Positions 38,893-49,138 of a stretch of DNA of 64,000 bases are shown here, piece after piece. The number at the start of each line of letters is the position of its first letter. Position 1 is the first letter of the stretch. Source of the stretch: Shewanella sp. MBTL60-007 (GTDB taxonomy: Bacteria; Pseudomonadota; Gammaproteobacteria; Enterobacterales; Shewanellaceae); contig NZ_BPET01000007.1 in the NCBI RefSeq assembly GCF_019654915.1, positions 1 through 64,000 of the forward strand, given 5' to 3'. A program made the position numbers and the translations under genes. The notes beneath the pieces are model-generated. The model was given only the letters and a program-made list of their open reading frames with translations. It was not told the origin of the DNA and did no database searches.

Positions 38893-41800
38893 TTATTCTC
38901 CAAGACGATGTTGAAACAACTGCTCAATTAACAGTTTGAGTAATGCGAGCCTATCTTTAGCTGTTTCAGAAGGCATAGCAAATTTTAGCTTATTGGGCCC
39001 GTCCATTCGATATACTTGTGGCTGGCTTTGTAGCAAACCGATGATAAAGGTTGGATCAACCTGATTGTTTTCACCGAACTCTATACTACCACCTTTAGCG
39101 TGCATTTCGATTTTTCTTAAGCCTAACTGTGTGGCCAAATGCTTATAAAGTGTCATTTCCATCAAGTTTTTGGTCGCATCGGGCAACATACCGAAGCGAT
39201 CAATCAACTCGACCTTCATCTCATCGAGTGCTTTTGCGGTTTCACAGTTAGCGATCCGCTTATACAGCGAGAGACGAATATTCACATCGCCAACGTAATC
39301 TTCAGGCAGTAGCGCAGGAATGCGTAGTTCAATTTCACACTGATGTCGTAGCATCTGATTTAGCGACGGCTCTTTTCCCTGCTTAAGCGACTTCACTGCA
39401 TCTTCTAGCATCTCCATATAGAGGGTAAAACCAATCTTGGAGATATGACCGCTCTGCTCATCGCCAAGTAGCTCACCGGCACCGCGAATTTCCAAGTCTT
39501 GGGTAGCAAGCATAAAGCCGGCTCCAAGATCTTCTAATGCACCGATCGCCTCTAGACGTTTACGGGCATCTTTAGTCATACGTTTGGGGTGAGGGGTCAT
39601 CAAATAGGCGTAGGCTTGGTGATGAGAGCGTCCCACGCGGCCGCGTAGCTGATGTAGCTGAGCCAGACCAAAGTTATCAGCGCGTTCAATGACAATGGTA
39701 TTGGCCGATGGCACGTCGATACCTGTTTCGATGATGGTAGTACAGACTAATACGTTAAAGCGCTGATGATAAAAATCAGACATCACTCGTTCAAGTTCAC
39801 GTTCACGCATCTGCCCATGGGCGGTCACCACGCGTGCCTCTGGTAGCAGCTCACTGATCTCTGCTGCACGCTTCTCTATAGTTTCGACACTATTGTGCAG
39901 AAAGTAAACTTGACCCCCCCTTAATATTTCACGTAGCAAAGCCTCACGAATGGTTGCTTCATCGTACTCTCTGACAAAGGTCTTCACTGCGAGTCGCTTA
40001 GCTGGCGGGGTGGCGATAATTGACAGGTCGCGCATGCCAGACATTGCCATATTCAATGTTCGCGGAATAGGCGTTGCTGTTAAGGTTAAGATATCGACAT
40101 TGGCTCTGAGGGCTTTGATCTTCTCTTTCTGTCTTACGCCAAATCGGTGTTCTTCGTCGATAATGAGCAAGCCGAGATTCTCGAACTTGGCTTCCGATTG
40201 CAGCAGCTTGTGGGTACCAATCACGATATCGACTTTACCATCGAGCAGATCTTTCATCACTTGAGTCTGTTCTTTCGCAGTCTTGAAACGAGACATCACC
40301 TCAATTTTAAATGGCCAGTCTGCGAAGCGGTCTTTAAAGTTTTCGTAATGCTGCTGAGCGAGCAGAGTAGTCGGTACTAAGATGGCGACCTGTCTGCCAT
40401 CATTGACGGCGACAAAGGCGGCGCGCATGGCGACTTCGGTCTTACCGAAGCCCACATCTCCACAAACTAATCTATCCATCGCCGTTGGCGAGCGCATATC
40501 TTCCAGTACTGCTTCAATGGCTGTCTCTTGGTCAACGGTTTCCTCATAGGGGAAACTGTTGGCAAACAGTGCGTACTCTTCCTGATCTATTCGACAAGCC
40601 TCACCGGGACGAGCCTGTCTGCGGGCATAGACATCGAGTAGCTCCGCGGCCACATCTCGAATTTTCTCAACCGCTTTTTTCTTCGCCTTGGCCCAGCTTT
40701 CATTTCCGAGCTTGTTAAGGGTTGCCTCCTCATCGGGGCCAACGCTGTAGCGGCTAATTAAATGCAGTGAGCCAACAGGCACATAGAGTTTATCGCCACC
40801 TGAGTATTCAAGGACTAAATACTCGGCCACTAAGCCGCCTGTGTCTAAAGTTTCTAGACCCTGATAGCGTGCCACACCATGATCTAGATGGACTATGGGT
40901 TGGCCTACTTTTAGCTCGGCAAGGTTCTTAACTAAGGCATCGGAGCTGATCTGGCGCTGTTTATCACGGCGACGACGTTGAGAGATGCGTTGACCAAATA
41001 GTTCCGTTTCACAAATAAGAGCAAATTTGCCACCGGTTTTCTTTTCAATCACGCAGCCATGGGCTAGCGGAGAAACAATCAGGCCGAGTTTTGCCTTGCT
41101 GGCGACAAATTCATCGAAATGGCTAAACTGTTTAGGCTTGAGGTTGATCTTAGCAAGCAGCTCTAGCAGCGCCTCTCGGCGCCCCTCAGATTCGGCACTA
41201 AATAGCATACGCTCGCCGAGTGTGGCGTATTTCTCAAGCTCAACCAAAGGTTGTTTGAGCTTATGGTTGGCGCAGAGATCTGGCAGTTTACTGGCTTTGG
41301 CATGCGATGCTGTACCCGTGTAGGCTTCATCTTTAAGTCCAAAGCGAGGCAAGCCTTTAAAAGATGCGAAGATTTGCTCTGTCAGTAGATATAATTCTTG
41401 TGGCGTGAGTAGTGGCCTTAATGGGTCTACGCGCCTGTCTTCGTAGCGAACTTCAACCTCATTAAGGTGCGAGTGAGTGGCCGCTTCAATGTCACCTAAG
41501 GTGATTAGCTGAGTATTATCTGGGAGATAATCAAAAAGGGTGGCGGTTTCATCAAAAAACAGTGGCAAGTAGTTTTCAATTCCCGCAGGCATGGTTTTCT
41601 TACTGACCATCTGATAAATCGAGCCAGGTTCTTTAACCAATACCTCAAAACGGCGGCGGTACCTTTGCCTAAAGCCTTCTATCGCGGCATCATCGGTAGG
41701 GAACTCTTTCGCTGGAAGCAGACGAATAGCATTGATCTCTTTGCTAGAGCGCTGAGTTTCTGGATCAAAATGACGAATGGTTTCGACTTCATCATCGAAT

Positions 41801-42366
41801 AACTCGATGCGATAAGGCTGACTCGAACCCATAGGAAAAATATCGATAATTGAGCCTCGCACGGCAAACTCGCCGTGTTCATAGACCTGCTCAACCACGT
41901 GATAGCCTGTGTTAATTAACTGCTCGCGTACATCTAACAGACGATACTTATCGCCTTTCTCCAGCATCAATACGTTACCCGTCAGGAACGATTGTGGTGG
42001 TAGGCGCACCATCAAGGTGGTGATTGGGACAATGACAACTGCGTGTTGAGCCTGAGGTATACGTGATAACGCTTCTAAGCGCTGGGAGACCAGATCTTGA
42101 TGTGGCGAGAAGCTGTCGTAAGGAAGTGTTTCTCTATCGGGAAAAAGCCAAATCGGTATTGATTGCTCACTGAGCAGGTAACTTAGTTCTGCATCAAGAG
42201 TGATTGCACTGGGCGTATCAGCTGTCACCACTAAGGTGACACCTAAATGTTGCTTGGCAATATTTGCGATGGTTAGCGCTTGGGCTGCGCCGCCGAGTGT
42301 ACACAGCGTTTGTGCCAATTTGGCACTCTTGACCGCTGGTGGAGTCAATACAGAGAAAGCATTCAT
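38893..42366 (-). CDS. mfd: Transcription-repair coupling factor Mfd
   Basis: Mfd removes RNA polymerase stalled at DNA damage and recruits UvrA. The 1157-residue length is normal. An N-terminal UvrB-like region is followed by an RNA-polymerase-interaction domain (LDHGVARYQGLE near 500). RecG-like helicase motifs come next: Walker A GDVGFGKTEVA, DEEHRFGV, TLTATPIPRT and LHQLRGRVGRS. The C-terminal TRCF domain is also present. The gene is first in an operon with csiV. Confidence 0.98.
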   Translation of the reverse strand: MNAFSVLTPPAVKSAKLAQTLCTLGGAAQALTIANIAKQHLGVTLVVTADTPSAITLDAELSYLLSEQSIPIWLFPDRETLPYDSFSPHQDLVSQRLEALSRIPQAQHAVVIVPITTLMVRLPPQSFLTGNVLMLEKGDKYRLLDVREQLINTGYHVVEQVYEHGEFAVRGSIIDIFPMGSSQPYRIELFDDEVETIRHFDPETQRSSKEINAIRLLPAKEFPTDDAAIEGFRQRYRRRFEVLVKEPGSIYQMVSKKTMPAGIENYLPLFFDETATLFDYLPDNTQLITLGDIEAATHSHLNEVEVRYEDRRVDPLRPLLTPQELYLLTEQIFASFKGLPRFGLKDEAYTGTASHAKASKLPDLCANHKLKQPLVELEKYATLGERMLFSAESEGRREALLELLAKINLKPKQFSHFDEFVASKAKLGLIVSPLAHGCVIEKKTGGKFALICETELFGQRISQRRRRDKQRQISSDALVKNLAELKVGQPIVHLDHGVARYQGLETLDTGGLVAEYLVLEYSGGDKLYVPVGSLHLISRYSVGPDEEATLNKLGNESWAKAKKKAVEKIRDVAAELLDVYARRQARPGEACRIDQEEYALFANSFPYEETVDQETAIEAVLEDMRSPTAMDRLVCGDVGFGKTEVAMRAAFVAVNDGRQVAILVPTTLLAQQHYENFKDRFADWPFKIEVMSRFKTAKEQTQVMKDLLDGKVDIVIGTHKLLQSEAKFENLGLLIIDEEHRFGVRQKEKIKALRANVDILTLTATPIPRTLNMAMSGMRDLSIIATPPAKRLAVKTFVREYDEATIREALLREILRGGQVYFLHNSVETIEKRAAEISELLPEARVVTAHGQMRERELERVMSDFYHQRFNVLVCTTIIETGIDVPSANTIVIERADNFGLAQLHQLRGRVGRSHHQAYAYLMTPHPKRMTKDARKRLEAIGALEDLGAGFMLATQDLEIRGAGELLGDEQSGHISKIGFTLYMEMLEDAVKSLKQGKEPSLNQMLRHQCEIELRIPALLPEDYVGDVNIRLSLYKRIANCETAKALDEMKVELIDRFGMLPDATKNLMEMTLYKHLATQLGLRKIEMHAKGGSIEFGENNQVDPTFIIGLLQSQPQVYRMDGPNKLKFAMPSETAKDRLALLKLLIEQLFQHRLGE

Positions 42367-42455
42367 TAAGGCGAGGAAACAAGTCCAATAGCAGTAAACT
42401 TGCTAAGTATTGTAGAGGCTTGTTTCAGCTCATGCCAGTGAAAATTCTTTTTGGC

Positions 42456-43040
42456 TTAGCGAGATAACTGTCGTAGCTTTAGCTGCTTTTGCTGTAGAGT
42501 CAGGCTAGCTTTGACTAACTGCTCAACGTCGTTCTCTTGGATAACGCAAAAGCTCAGCTCCACGGCGTATTGCGTAGTTGATTGTGTATCCGTAGCTTCG
42601 AGTAGTGAGCAACTTATGACTTTTGCAAAGCAGAGCAAGGCGACAAGCTCCTCTTTAATATGCAGTGTCACCTGAAACACCTGTCCTAGCTCTAGGGGAG
42701 TAGGGCTAACAAGAGTAATGCCACTGCCACCAAACTGTTTGCCGATGTAGTGAGTACCTTCATACTCCTCTTTCGCCATGATGTGTTGTAACACCATATC
42801 GATTTTGCGCGATTGCAGTTTTAAAAACTCCACCACGGTTTTGGCATCGTCATCGAGGTGGCGCAATTGTAACAGGCAATCTGATTCGAGAGCCTTTACA
42901 TCACTAATCAGCTGTAAGCTTGTCGGCAGCATAAGGCTGAGCTGCTCGACTAACGGCAGAGGTTTAGCACTGTCCCAAGGACTCAAGTAGACATCAAATG
43001 GGTGATTAATACTAAAATAGGCGGTAGAGTCAGTTAACAA
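42456..43040 (-). CDS. PilZ-like domain protein
   Basis: This 194-residue protein resembles PilZ-type c-di-GMP-binding proteins encoded next to lolC in related bacteria. A beta-barrel-like region (about 90-175) contains FGGSGITLVSPTPLELGQVFQVTLHI. This matches the second PilZ motif (D/N-x-S-x-x-G) only loosely. The first RxxxR motif is not clear, so ligand binding may be lost or altered. The N-terminal half is helical. It is divergent from lolC. Confidence 0.6.
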   Translation of the reverse strand: MLTDSTAYFSINHPFDVYLSPWDSAKPLPLVEQLSLMLPTSLQLISDVKALESDCLLQLRHLDDDAKTVVEFLKLQSRKIDMVLQHIMAKEEYEGTHYIGKQFGGSGITLVSPTPLELGQVFQVTLHIKEELVALLCFAKVISCSLLEATDTQSTTQYAVELSFCVIQENDVEQLVKASLTLQQKQLKLRQLSR

Positions 43041-43270
43041 GGGTATTGCCTCTTGTTTTTAGGGGGCTAATACCCCTATTATCGTGCGCATCTTTATGAT
43101 TTAGCAAGGTTAGACACACAAATGTCTTAGTATCGAGAGGAAATTGAGGCTTTTTTGTGAACTGCTGAGTGGATCCTTATCCTGTTTTTGCAGGAGAGGG
43201 CAGTGACTTCGATGGCGTTATATTAATCGTTATTGCGCTCAGCTTAAGTCGATTTTATTTGGGTTTCTTA

Positions 43271-44494
43271 ATGAATTTTTCATTATCGTTTTATATTGGT
43301 TACCGCTACTGGCGCTCCCGTAAAGCTAACGCATTTGCGTCGTTTATCACTCTTTTTTCCGTTTCTGGTATTTTACTCGGTGTGGCAGCCTTGATCCTTG
43401 TTAGTTCGGTGATGAATGGCCTAGAGAGTCAGCTTAAACAGCGGATCTTAGGTGCGGTGCCACAATTAACCGTGCATTCGCAAACGCCAATCGATAATTG
43501 GTCAAAGCAAGTTGACAAGTTAAACCTATTGCCTGGGGTTCAAGGTGCAACGCCGAGTATATCGACCCAAGCTATGGTGCAGTCTCCGAGCAATATTGGT
43601 GCTGCTCAAGTCTATGGTATCTATCCTGATCAAGAAAAAGCCCTGCTCAATACCACTAAACGCGTCTATTCAGGCAACTTTGATGCACTAGAGTCGGGTA
43701 AATATCGGATAATTTTAGGCGCCGAACTCGCGCGCAAACTCGACGTTGCTCCTGGTGATAAAATTCGAGTCCTCAGCGGTGATGGCGTAGTTTATTCACC
43801 TTTAGGCCCTGTGCCGAGTCAGCGTAAGTTCACCGTGGCTGGCGTATTTGAGATGGGCTCACAAGTGGATGCGACTCTGGCCTATGTTCACCATGATGAT
43901 GCGCAGCGATTGATGCGCCAAAAGGCGGGAGAGGTTAAAGAGCTACGTCTATATTTGGACGATCCTTTTAATGCCGCCAAAATTGCTCCTGAAGTGGTGG
44001 CGCAATTTGCAATGCCTGTGACGACTACCGACTGGCGCGATACTTATGGGCATCTTTTTGGTGCGGTGAAGATGGAAAAGAACATGATGTCTTTAATGCT
44101 TAGCCTGATTATTGCCGTTGCTGCTTTTAATATCGTATCGGCCTTAGTGATGATGGTCGTTGATAAGACCACAGATGTTGCTGTGCTTAAGACCCAAGGC
44201 TTAACGACAGCGAATGTGATGGGTATTTTTATGATCCAAGGTTCGTTAAATGCCGTTATCGGTCTCATCTCCGGTGTGGTGGTTGGTACTTTACTCACCC
44301 TTAACTTAAACACAATTACTCAAGCACTTGGGATCTCAATATTAGGAGCGGGTCAAAACTTACCTGTACAGCTTGAAGTGAGCCAGCTGACGTGGATTGT
44401 TGTCGGCACGCTAGTGATAACATTGCTTGCCACCATTTATCCAGCAATAAGAGCCGCCCATGTGCAGCCTGCGACCGCACTTAGATATGAATAA
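43271..44494 (+). CDS. lolC: Lipoprotein-releasing ABC transporter permease LolC
   Basis: LolC is part of the LolCDE complex that extracts outer-membrane lipoproteins from the inner membrane to LolA. The 407-residue protein has one N-terminal membrane helix, a large periplasmic MacB-like domain, and three C-terminal helices. I chose the ATG at 43271 (MNFSLSFYIGYRYWRSRKANAF), which is the usual LolC start. The frame continues upstream to 43169, but that part lacks family similarity. lolD follows after 97 bases. Confidence 0.94.
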   Translation: MNFSLSFYIGYRYWRSRKANAFASFITLFSVSGILLGVAALILVSSVMNGLESQLKQRILGAVPQLTVHSQTPIDNWSKQVDKLNLLPGVQGATPSISTQAMVQSPSNIGAAQVYGIYPDQEKALLNTTKRVYSGNFDALESGKYRIILGAELARKLDVAPGDKIRVLSGDGVVYSPLGPVPSQRKFTVAGVFEMGSQVDATLAYVHHDDAQRLMRQKAGEVKELRLYLDDPFNAAKIAPEVVAQFAMPVTTTDWRDTYGHLFGAVKMEKNMMSLMLSLIIAVAAFNIVSALVMMVVDKTTDVAVLKTQGLTTANVMGIFMIQGSLNAVIGLISGVVVGTLLTLNLNTITQALGISILGAGQNLPVQLEVSQLTWIVVGTLVITLLATIYPAIRAAHVQPATALRYE

Positions 44495-44591
44495 GCGGTT
44501 CTATTAAGTAGGCAAGGATACGAGCAAGCGGCTTTGCGAGAATGCGGCTTTATGAGTAAGCCAGGAACAAGATACGAATAGCGAGTTAAAA

Positions 44592-45290
44592 ATGAATCAA
44601 GAATTACTGCTGCAAGTCAGTCATGTGAGCAAGCGTTACCAAGAAGGCTCGGTCGATACTCAGGTCTTAAATGATGTCGATCTGCAAGTCTTTAAAGGCG
44701 AACAGTTGGCGATTGTTGGCAGCTCTGGCTCAGGTAAGAGTACATTACTGCATATTATGGGGACGCTAGACAGCCCTAGTAGCGGCAGTGTCACTATGCT
44801 TGGTGAAGATCTTTATAAGCTGTCGAGTCAGCGTCAAGCGCAGGTGCGAAATGAGCACTTGGGCTTTATCTATCAGTTTCACCATTTGTTGCCTGAATTT
44901 ACAGCCCTTGAAAACGTCTCTATGCCAGCACTTATTCAAGGTCAGCGACGTAAGCAGGTAGAAGCTAAAGCCAAATCACTGCTTGAGCGAGTAGGACTGG
45001 GTCATAGGTTGAGCCATACTCCGGCAGAGATGTCTGGTGGTGAGCGTCAACGTGTGGCGATTGCCAGAGCATTGATTAACGATCCTAAGTTGGTGTTAGC
45101 CGATGAGCCGACGGGGAACCTTGATGCGAATAGCGGTGAAGCCGTCTATGAGCTAATCACCGAGCTTGCAGCTCAACTTGGTACTGCATTTGTGGTGGTT
45201 ACCCATGATCAAAGCTTAGCTGCGCGAATGGATAGGCAGTTGCATATGAAAGATGGTCGTCTAGTGCAAGCCGAGGAGCTTAACGCATGA
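44592..45290 (+). CDS. lolD: Lipoprotein-releasing ABC transporter ATPase LolD
   Basis: LolD is the ATP-hydrolysing subunit of LolCDE. The 232-residue protein has Walker [10 protein letters not shown] (about 43-51), the Q-loop [10 protein letters not shown] and the signature [15 protein letters not shown]. Walker B is [12 protein letters not shown], and the switch His is in VVTHD. Its stop codon overlaps the lolE start (ATGA), so translation is coupled. Confidence 0.97.
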   Translation: MNQELLLQVSHVSKRYQEGSVDTQVLNDVDLQVFKGEQLAIVGSSGSGKSTLLHIMGTLDSPSSGSVTMLGEDLYKLSSQRQAQVRNEHLGFIYQFHHLLPEFTALENVSMPALIQGQRRKQVEAKAKSLLERVGLGHRLSHTPAEMSGGERQRVAIARALINDPKLVLADEPTGNLDANSGEAVYELITELAAQLGTAFVVVTHDQSLAARMDRQLHMKDGRLVQAEELNA

Positions 45291-46537
45291 GAGCGTTGTT
45301 AGCGATGTGGGTAGGCTGGCGCTTTTATTTTGCCCGCCAATCGAATCGATTTATTAGTTTTATCTCCTTCGCTTCAACGGCAGGAATTGCCTTAGGTGTG
45401 GCGGTACTTATCGTGGTGCTGTCGGCCATGAACGGTTTTGAGAAAGAGTTAGAGCAGCGACTATTAGGGGTCGTGTCCCATGGTGAACTTATTGGTGTGA
45501 ATGAACCTATACGGCAATGGCAATCTATCGTAGATGATGCCAACAAGGTGCCAGGGATCTTAGCCGCAGCGCCATTTGTGCGTATGCAGGGGCTTGTGCA
45601 AAAAGTTGGTGGCTTTCAAGGCATAACCGTACTCGGTGTCGATGTAGATAGTGAGGAAGAAGTCTCTAATATTAAGCAATTTATGTCGGCTGATAGTTGG
45701 CATAGCCTTGCTCAACAAGACAGTAATAATATTGTTTTAGGCAAAGGCTTAGCCAAGAGTCTCGATTTAAAAGTTGGTCAGTCCCTTAGCCTGTATATGC
45801 CTAATATCAGCCAGTCACAGAGTAAGATAGGTGCGGCAAAGAGCTATCGTTTTGTGGTCTCAGGGATTTTTGAGCTAGGGGGAGAGCTTGATATGAGCAC
45901 CGCCTATATCCCGATGCAATATGCCGCAAAGGCCTTGAAGTTAGGTGATAGTGTGTCAGGCGTGCGGATTAAAGTGGACGATGTGTTTGCCGCACCAAGG
46001 CTTATTCGGGATTTAGGTTATAGCCAGCAGCAATATGTGTATATCTCAGATTGGACTCGTACTCAGGGTCATCTTTATCAAGATATTCAGTTGGTCAGAA
46101 TGGTGATGTACTTAGTGCTCGCTCTCGTGATTGCCGTGGCTTGCTTTAATATCGTTTCAACCTTAGTGATGGCGGTTAGAGACAAGCAGTCAGAAATCGC
46201 GATTTTGCTCACCATGGGCATGAAAAAAGCCTCAGTGATGTTAATTTTTATTGTTCAGGGAGCGTTTAATGGCGTGTTGGGCTGCGCTATCGGCGGCGTG
46301 TTAGGCACGATTACTGCGCTGAATTTAAGTGCCATTGCTCGCGGCATAGAGTCGCTGTTTGGTATCCAGTTGTTATCGGCCGATGTCTATTTTATAGACT
46401 TTTTACCTTCACAGCTTAAAGGCGGTGATGTGATGACTGTGATATTGCTAGCCTTTGTCATGAGCGTTATCGCGACCCTGTATCCGGCTTGGAAAGCTAG
46501 CCAGACCCCGCCAGCCAGAGCACTAGCGGGTCGGTAA
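45287..46537 (+). CDS. lolE: Lipoprotein-releasing ABC transporter permease LolE
   Basis: LolE is the second permease of LolCDE and in E. coli binds the lipoprotein substrate. The 416-residue protein has the same layout as LolC: one N-terminal helix, a periplasmic domain, then three helices. It shows [23 protein letters not shown] near residue 25 and ends in [17 protein letters not shown]. It overlaps lolD by four bases and is followed by a strong bidirectional terminator. Confidence 0.96.
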   Translation: MRALLAMWVGWRFYFARQSNRFISFISFASTAGIALGVAVLIVVLSAMNGFEKELEQRLLGVVSHGELIGVNEPIRQWQSIVDDANKVPGILAAAPFVRMQGLVQKVGGFQGITVLGVDVDSEEEVSNIKQFMSADSWHSLAQQDSNNIVLGKGLAKSLDLKVGQSLSLYMPNISQSQSKIGAAKSYRFVVSGIFELGGELDMSTAYIPMQYAAKALKLGDSVSGVRIKVDDVFAAPRLIRDLGYSQQQYVYISDWTRTQGHLYQDIQLVRMVMYLVLALVIAVACFNIVSTLVMAVRDKQSEIAILLTMGMKKASVMLIFIVQGAFNGVLGCAIGGVLGTITALNLSAIARGIESLFGIQLLSADVYFIDFLPSQLKGGDVMTVILLAFVMSVIATLYPAWKASQTPPARALAGR

Positions 46538-46544
46538 ATTGCTG

Positions 46545-46576
46545 ATAATAAAGCCGGCGGGTGCTGGCTTTATTAT
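46545..46576. terminator. Bidirectional terminator after lolE
   Basis: ATAATAAAGCC pairs perfectly with GGCTTTATTAT around a 10-base loop, between convergent genes. Confidence 0.85.
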
Positions 46577-46609
46577 CTGCGGTATTGATTCAATGCGATT
46601 GATTCCTCG

Positions 46610-46990
46610 CTACTGGTTAAGCCAGGCTAGGGCTTTGGACTCATCGTCAAAGTAGCGGGTCTCCCCAGCGATAAACCAATTACCAATTTTTGCGGCAAGT
46701 TCTTGCCACCCCTTATTGCCATAAAGCGCAATCTTGACGAACTGATTTCCATGCTTTAATCCCACCTTAAAGTCATCCCATGCCGCGCTTAGCTCCCACC
46801 CCTCAAGCTCAGTCGCATCGAAAAGTGCTTTAATCTTGGGGTGTTTGACTTCCGCTAACGCGGAGTCGATTACTGGTGTCATGGCGAGGTAATCACTATG
46901 GGTGAGTTTGCCTTTTGCTTTGAGGGTGAGAAAGAATTCATCGTTCATTCTCTCTAGTCCGATGGTAAATCCGTGTCTTAAGGCTGTCAT
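46610..46990 (-). CDS. SpoIIAA-like (STAS/SEC14 fold) protein
   Basis: This 126-residue single-domain protein has the pattern of the SpoIIAA-like family: LTLKAKGKLTHSDYLAMTPVID near residue 20, the KIKALFDATELEGW core, a helical middle, and WFIAGETRYFDDESKALAWL at the end. Proteins of this type occur singly in marine bacteria and may bind lipids or signal molecules. It is a single gene with AAGGAGAG immediately upstream of the ATG. Its role is unknown. Confidence 0.82.
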   Translation of the reverse strand: MTALRHGFTIGLERMNDEFFLTLKAKGKLTHSDYLAMTPVIDSALAEVKHPKIKALFDATELEGWELSAAWDDFKVGLKHGNQFVKIALYGNKGWQELAAKIGNWFIAGETRYFDDESKALAWLNQ

Positions 46991-47217
46991 ACCAACTCTC
47001 CTTGCTAGGTAATGCGCGTCATATCGTATTTATAAATTTGATAAAACGAACGCCATGAAAACTAATCCAGACAACTGCATTGATATCGATGAATATCACG
47101 TTTATGCTTTCGGGCAATTAAATTTCGCCTGTTTAGCTATAAGGTTAGATGGCAGTTGATAATTAGTTATTAGGTATAGAAGAGCTTGGGGCGAAAACCA
47201 AGTCAAAAGGAATAATA

Positions 47218-48132
47218 ATGGATCAGCAAGCATATTCAATTGGTGTAAAGGGTCAAAAGTGGGGCGAGTCCGAAAAGGCCCAATGGTTTGATGCTCAAGA
47301 GATCAAACGCTCCTATCAAGAGTTAGTCGTAGCTAAGATCCTCGCGCTAAAGGAGCGTTTTGAGGTTGAGCAGTATGGTGCACTTTCCTACGATGTTGAG
47401 CGTTATCCGTTGTTTGCGATTAAGTCACTAAATTGGGATATGACTAAGCCAACAATTCTCGTTACAGGTGGCGTTCATGGCTACGAAACCAGTGGCGTGC
47501 AGGGAGCGATTCGCTTCGTTGAAACCAAAGCGGCTGAATATGCAAATCATTTTAATATTTTAGTAGCGCCTTGTATCAGTCCATGGGGCTTTGAGACCAT
47601 TAACCGTTGGAACCCTAAAGCAGTCGATCCAAATCGCTCTTTCTATCAAGACAGTCCTGCTGAAGAATCTGCAGCCTTGATGGCGCTATTAGCCAAGCTT
47701 GGAGTTGAGTTTTTTGCCCATATCGATCTGCATGAAACTACTGATACCGATAACAGCGAATTTAGGCCTGCATTGGCAGCGCGTGACGCAGTGGAGCACA
47801 CCAATTGGAACATTCCAGATGGTTTTTACTTAGTTGGTGACACAATCAACCCGCAAGCTGCGTTTCAAACGGCAATGATTAAATCGGTAGAACAGGTAAC
47901 TCATATTGCCCCCGCCGATGAAAACGGTAAGTTAATTGGTGTCGACTTAGCGCAGTTTGGCGTGATTAATTATGCTACCAAAGCGCTAGGCCTTTGCGCG
48001 GGCGTGACAGATGCCAAATATGTCACCACCACTGAAGTTTATCCAGATAGTCCGCTGGTGGACGATGAGAACTGCATTTTGGCGCAGGTCGCTGCGATAA
48101 CGGGTGGATTGGACTACTTGTTAACGCTGTAA
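47218..48132 (+). CDS. M14-family zinc metallopeptidase (carboxypeptidase / aspartoacylase type)
   Basis: The 304-residue protein has the M14 zinc-binding motif HxxE in GGVHGYETSG (His87, Glu90) and the third ligand near HIDLHE (His172). An Arg in DPNRSF (140) fits substrate-carboxylate binding. No signal peptide is present, so it acts in the cytoplasm. It differs from AstE-type desuccinylases in length and motif context. A strong AAAGGAAT site precedes the ATG at the usual distance. The substrate is unknown. Confidence 0.87.
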   Translation: MDQQAYSIGVKGQKWGESEKAQWFDAQEIKRSYQELVVAKILALKERFEVEQYGALSYDVERYPLFAIKSLNWDMTKPTILVTGGVHGYETSGVQGAIRFVETKAAEYANHFNILVAPCISPWGFETINRWNPKAVDPNRSFYQDSPAEESAALMALLAKLGVEFFAHIDLHETTDTDNSEFRPALAARDAVEHTNWNIPDGFYLVGDTINPQAAFQTAMIKSVEQVTHIAPADENGKLIGVDLAQFGVINYATKALGLCAGVTDAKYVTTTEVYPDSPLVDDENCILAQVAAITGGLDYLLTL

Positions 48133-48174
48133 TTTCGAGTTTGAATATTAATTTTTTAAACCCCGATTACCAAG

Positions 48175-48201
48175 GCCTCGTCATTTAGACGGGGCTTTTT
48201 T
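48175..48201 (+). terminator. Terminator after the M14 peptidase
   Basis: GCCTCGTC pairs with GACGGGGC (one G-U pair) and is followed by six T residues. Confidence 0.85.
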
Positions 48202-48307
48202 GTCTGTATCTTGGCTAGTAATTAAACAATATGTTTGAAGTCAAAGACAAATTTCAGTTAACCTGTTTACGACAATAATAACAAAAACGGCAAAAGGGAA
48301 TTTGCAA

Positions 48308-48400
48308 ATGAGCATCAATGCGACCCTCTTAGGTGAGTTTATCTTACTGATAATGTTAGTTATTGGCGGAATAAGCTTCTACCTAGGCATGAAAACCTAA
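48308..48400 (+). CDS. Small membrane protein of 30 residues
   Basis: This short gene has ATG at 48308 and TAA at 48398-48400. AAAAGGGA lies about 9 bases upstream as a good ribosome-binding site. The product begins MSINATLLGEF and is a single membrane helix (about residues 6-26), ending in LGMKT. It stands alone, with a terminator before it and a structured inverted-repeat region after it. No family is recognised. The composition, start signal and isolated position support a real small protein, but only by these features. Confidence 0.6.
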   Translation: MSINATLLGEFILLIMLVIGGISFYLGMKT

Positions 48401-48403
48401 TGT

Positions 48404-48485
48404 AAATACTAAAACTATCTAGATAGACTGCCATTATCCATAAAGCTATTTGGGCGTGAGTCTGTTTGTTTAACTTTTAGTATTT
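48404..48485. repeat. Nested inverted repeats after the small membrane gene
   Basis: AAATACTAAAA (48404-48414) pairs perfectly with TTTTAGTATTT (48475-48485). Directly inside lies the 12-bp palindrome CTATCTAGATAG (48415-48426). The right flank can also pair GTGAGTCTG with CAGACTGTCAC. It may be a terminator-like or regulatory RNA structure. Confidence 0.5.
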
Positions 48486-48567
48486 AGGCTCAGACTGTCA
48501 CGATAGGAAAGCATTGTTATTATCTTTGCCATTATTTAGAGTTTAAATTCAATCAAGGAAGATAAAA

Positions 48568-49110
48568 ATGAAACACTGTATATTGATTTTTTTGATATTG
48601 CTTAGTGGTAATATTTCTGCGCAGAGCTGGGAACAAAAGGTTGCAAGTTCGCTAGCTTATATAGGCAAGCCTATTCAACAAATTGAAATGATTGACTCAA
48701 CGGGTAATGACAGGTCTTTCGATGAGTTAAAACAGCAAAAAACGGTTATTTATTTCTTTGCTTCTTGGTGTGCTCCCTGTTTCGATTCATTGAAAAAAAT
48801 AGAAGAGTTGAGCGCTAATAATGAGGTGAAAGTTAACCTAATTGCTTTAGCGTTGGATAATGATAAATCAGCAGTGCAGGCAATGATTGAAAGAGCGGGA
48901 TTTACAGGGGCTGTTTGGCTAGCAACTGAAGGAGAAAAGCCTTTGCAAGAACGCTTTTTTGCCAATGCGTATCAAGCCTTACCATATACGGTGGTACTAG
49001 ATGAAGAACTCGTATTAGTTGAGGCTAGTTACAATGTGGATTTAGAAAGCCAGTGGGCTGCATTGCTGATAAACGAACACTCTTTGGAGCAAATCAAGAG
49101 TATGTATTAA
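48568..49110 (+). CDS. TlpA-type periplasmic thioredoxin-like protein
   Basis: The 180-residue product has a signal peptide (about 1-18) and a thioredoxin fold with active site WCAPC (Cys68, Cys71). Proteins of this type reduce or form disulfides in the periplasm, often for cytochrome or metal-protein maturation. AAGGAAG precedes the ATG. It is followed within 28 bases by a membrane protein and then by an S9-type hydrolase. These probably form one operon. Confidence 0.88.
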   Translation: MKHCILIFLILLSGNISAQSWEQKVASSLAYIGKPIQQIEMIDSTGNDRSFDELKQQKTVIYFFASWCAPCFDSLKKIEELSANNEVKVNLIALALDNDKSAVQAMIERAGFTGAVWLATEGEKPLQERFFANAYQALPYTVVLDEELVLVEASYNVDLESQWAALLINEHSLEQIKSMY

Positions 49111-49138
49111 ATTGCTTTCTGACTTAAAGGGTTTACAG

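Noticed and set aside
43169..43270. Upstream extension of the lolC frame by 34 codons
   Set aside because: The extra residues do not match LolC proteins, and the ATG at 43271 gives the usual start.
47055..47159. 34-codon frame between the STAS-like gene and the M14 peptidase gene
   Set aside because: No ribosome-binding site, mixed composition and no membrane or domain pattern. It is less supported than the 30-residue frame at 48308.
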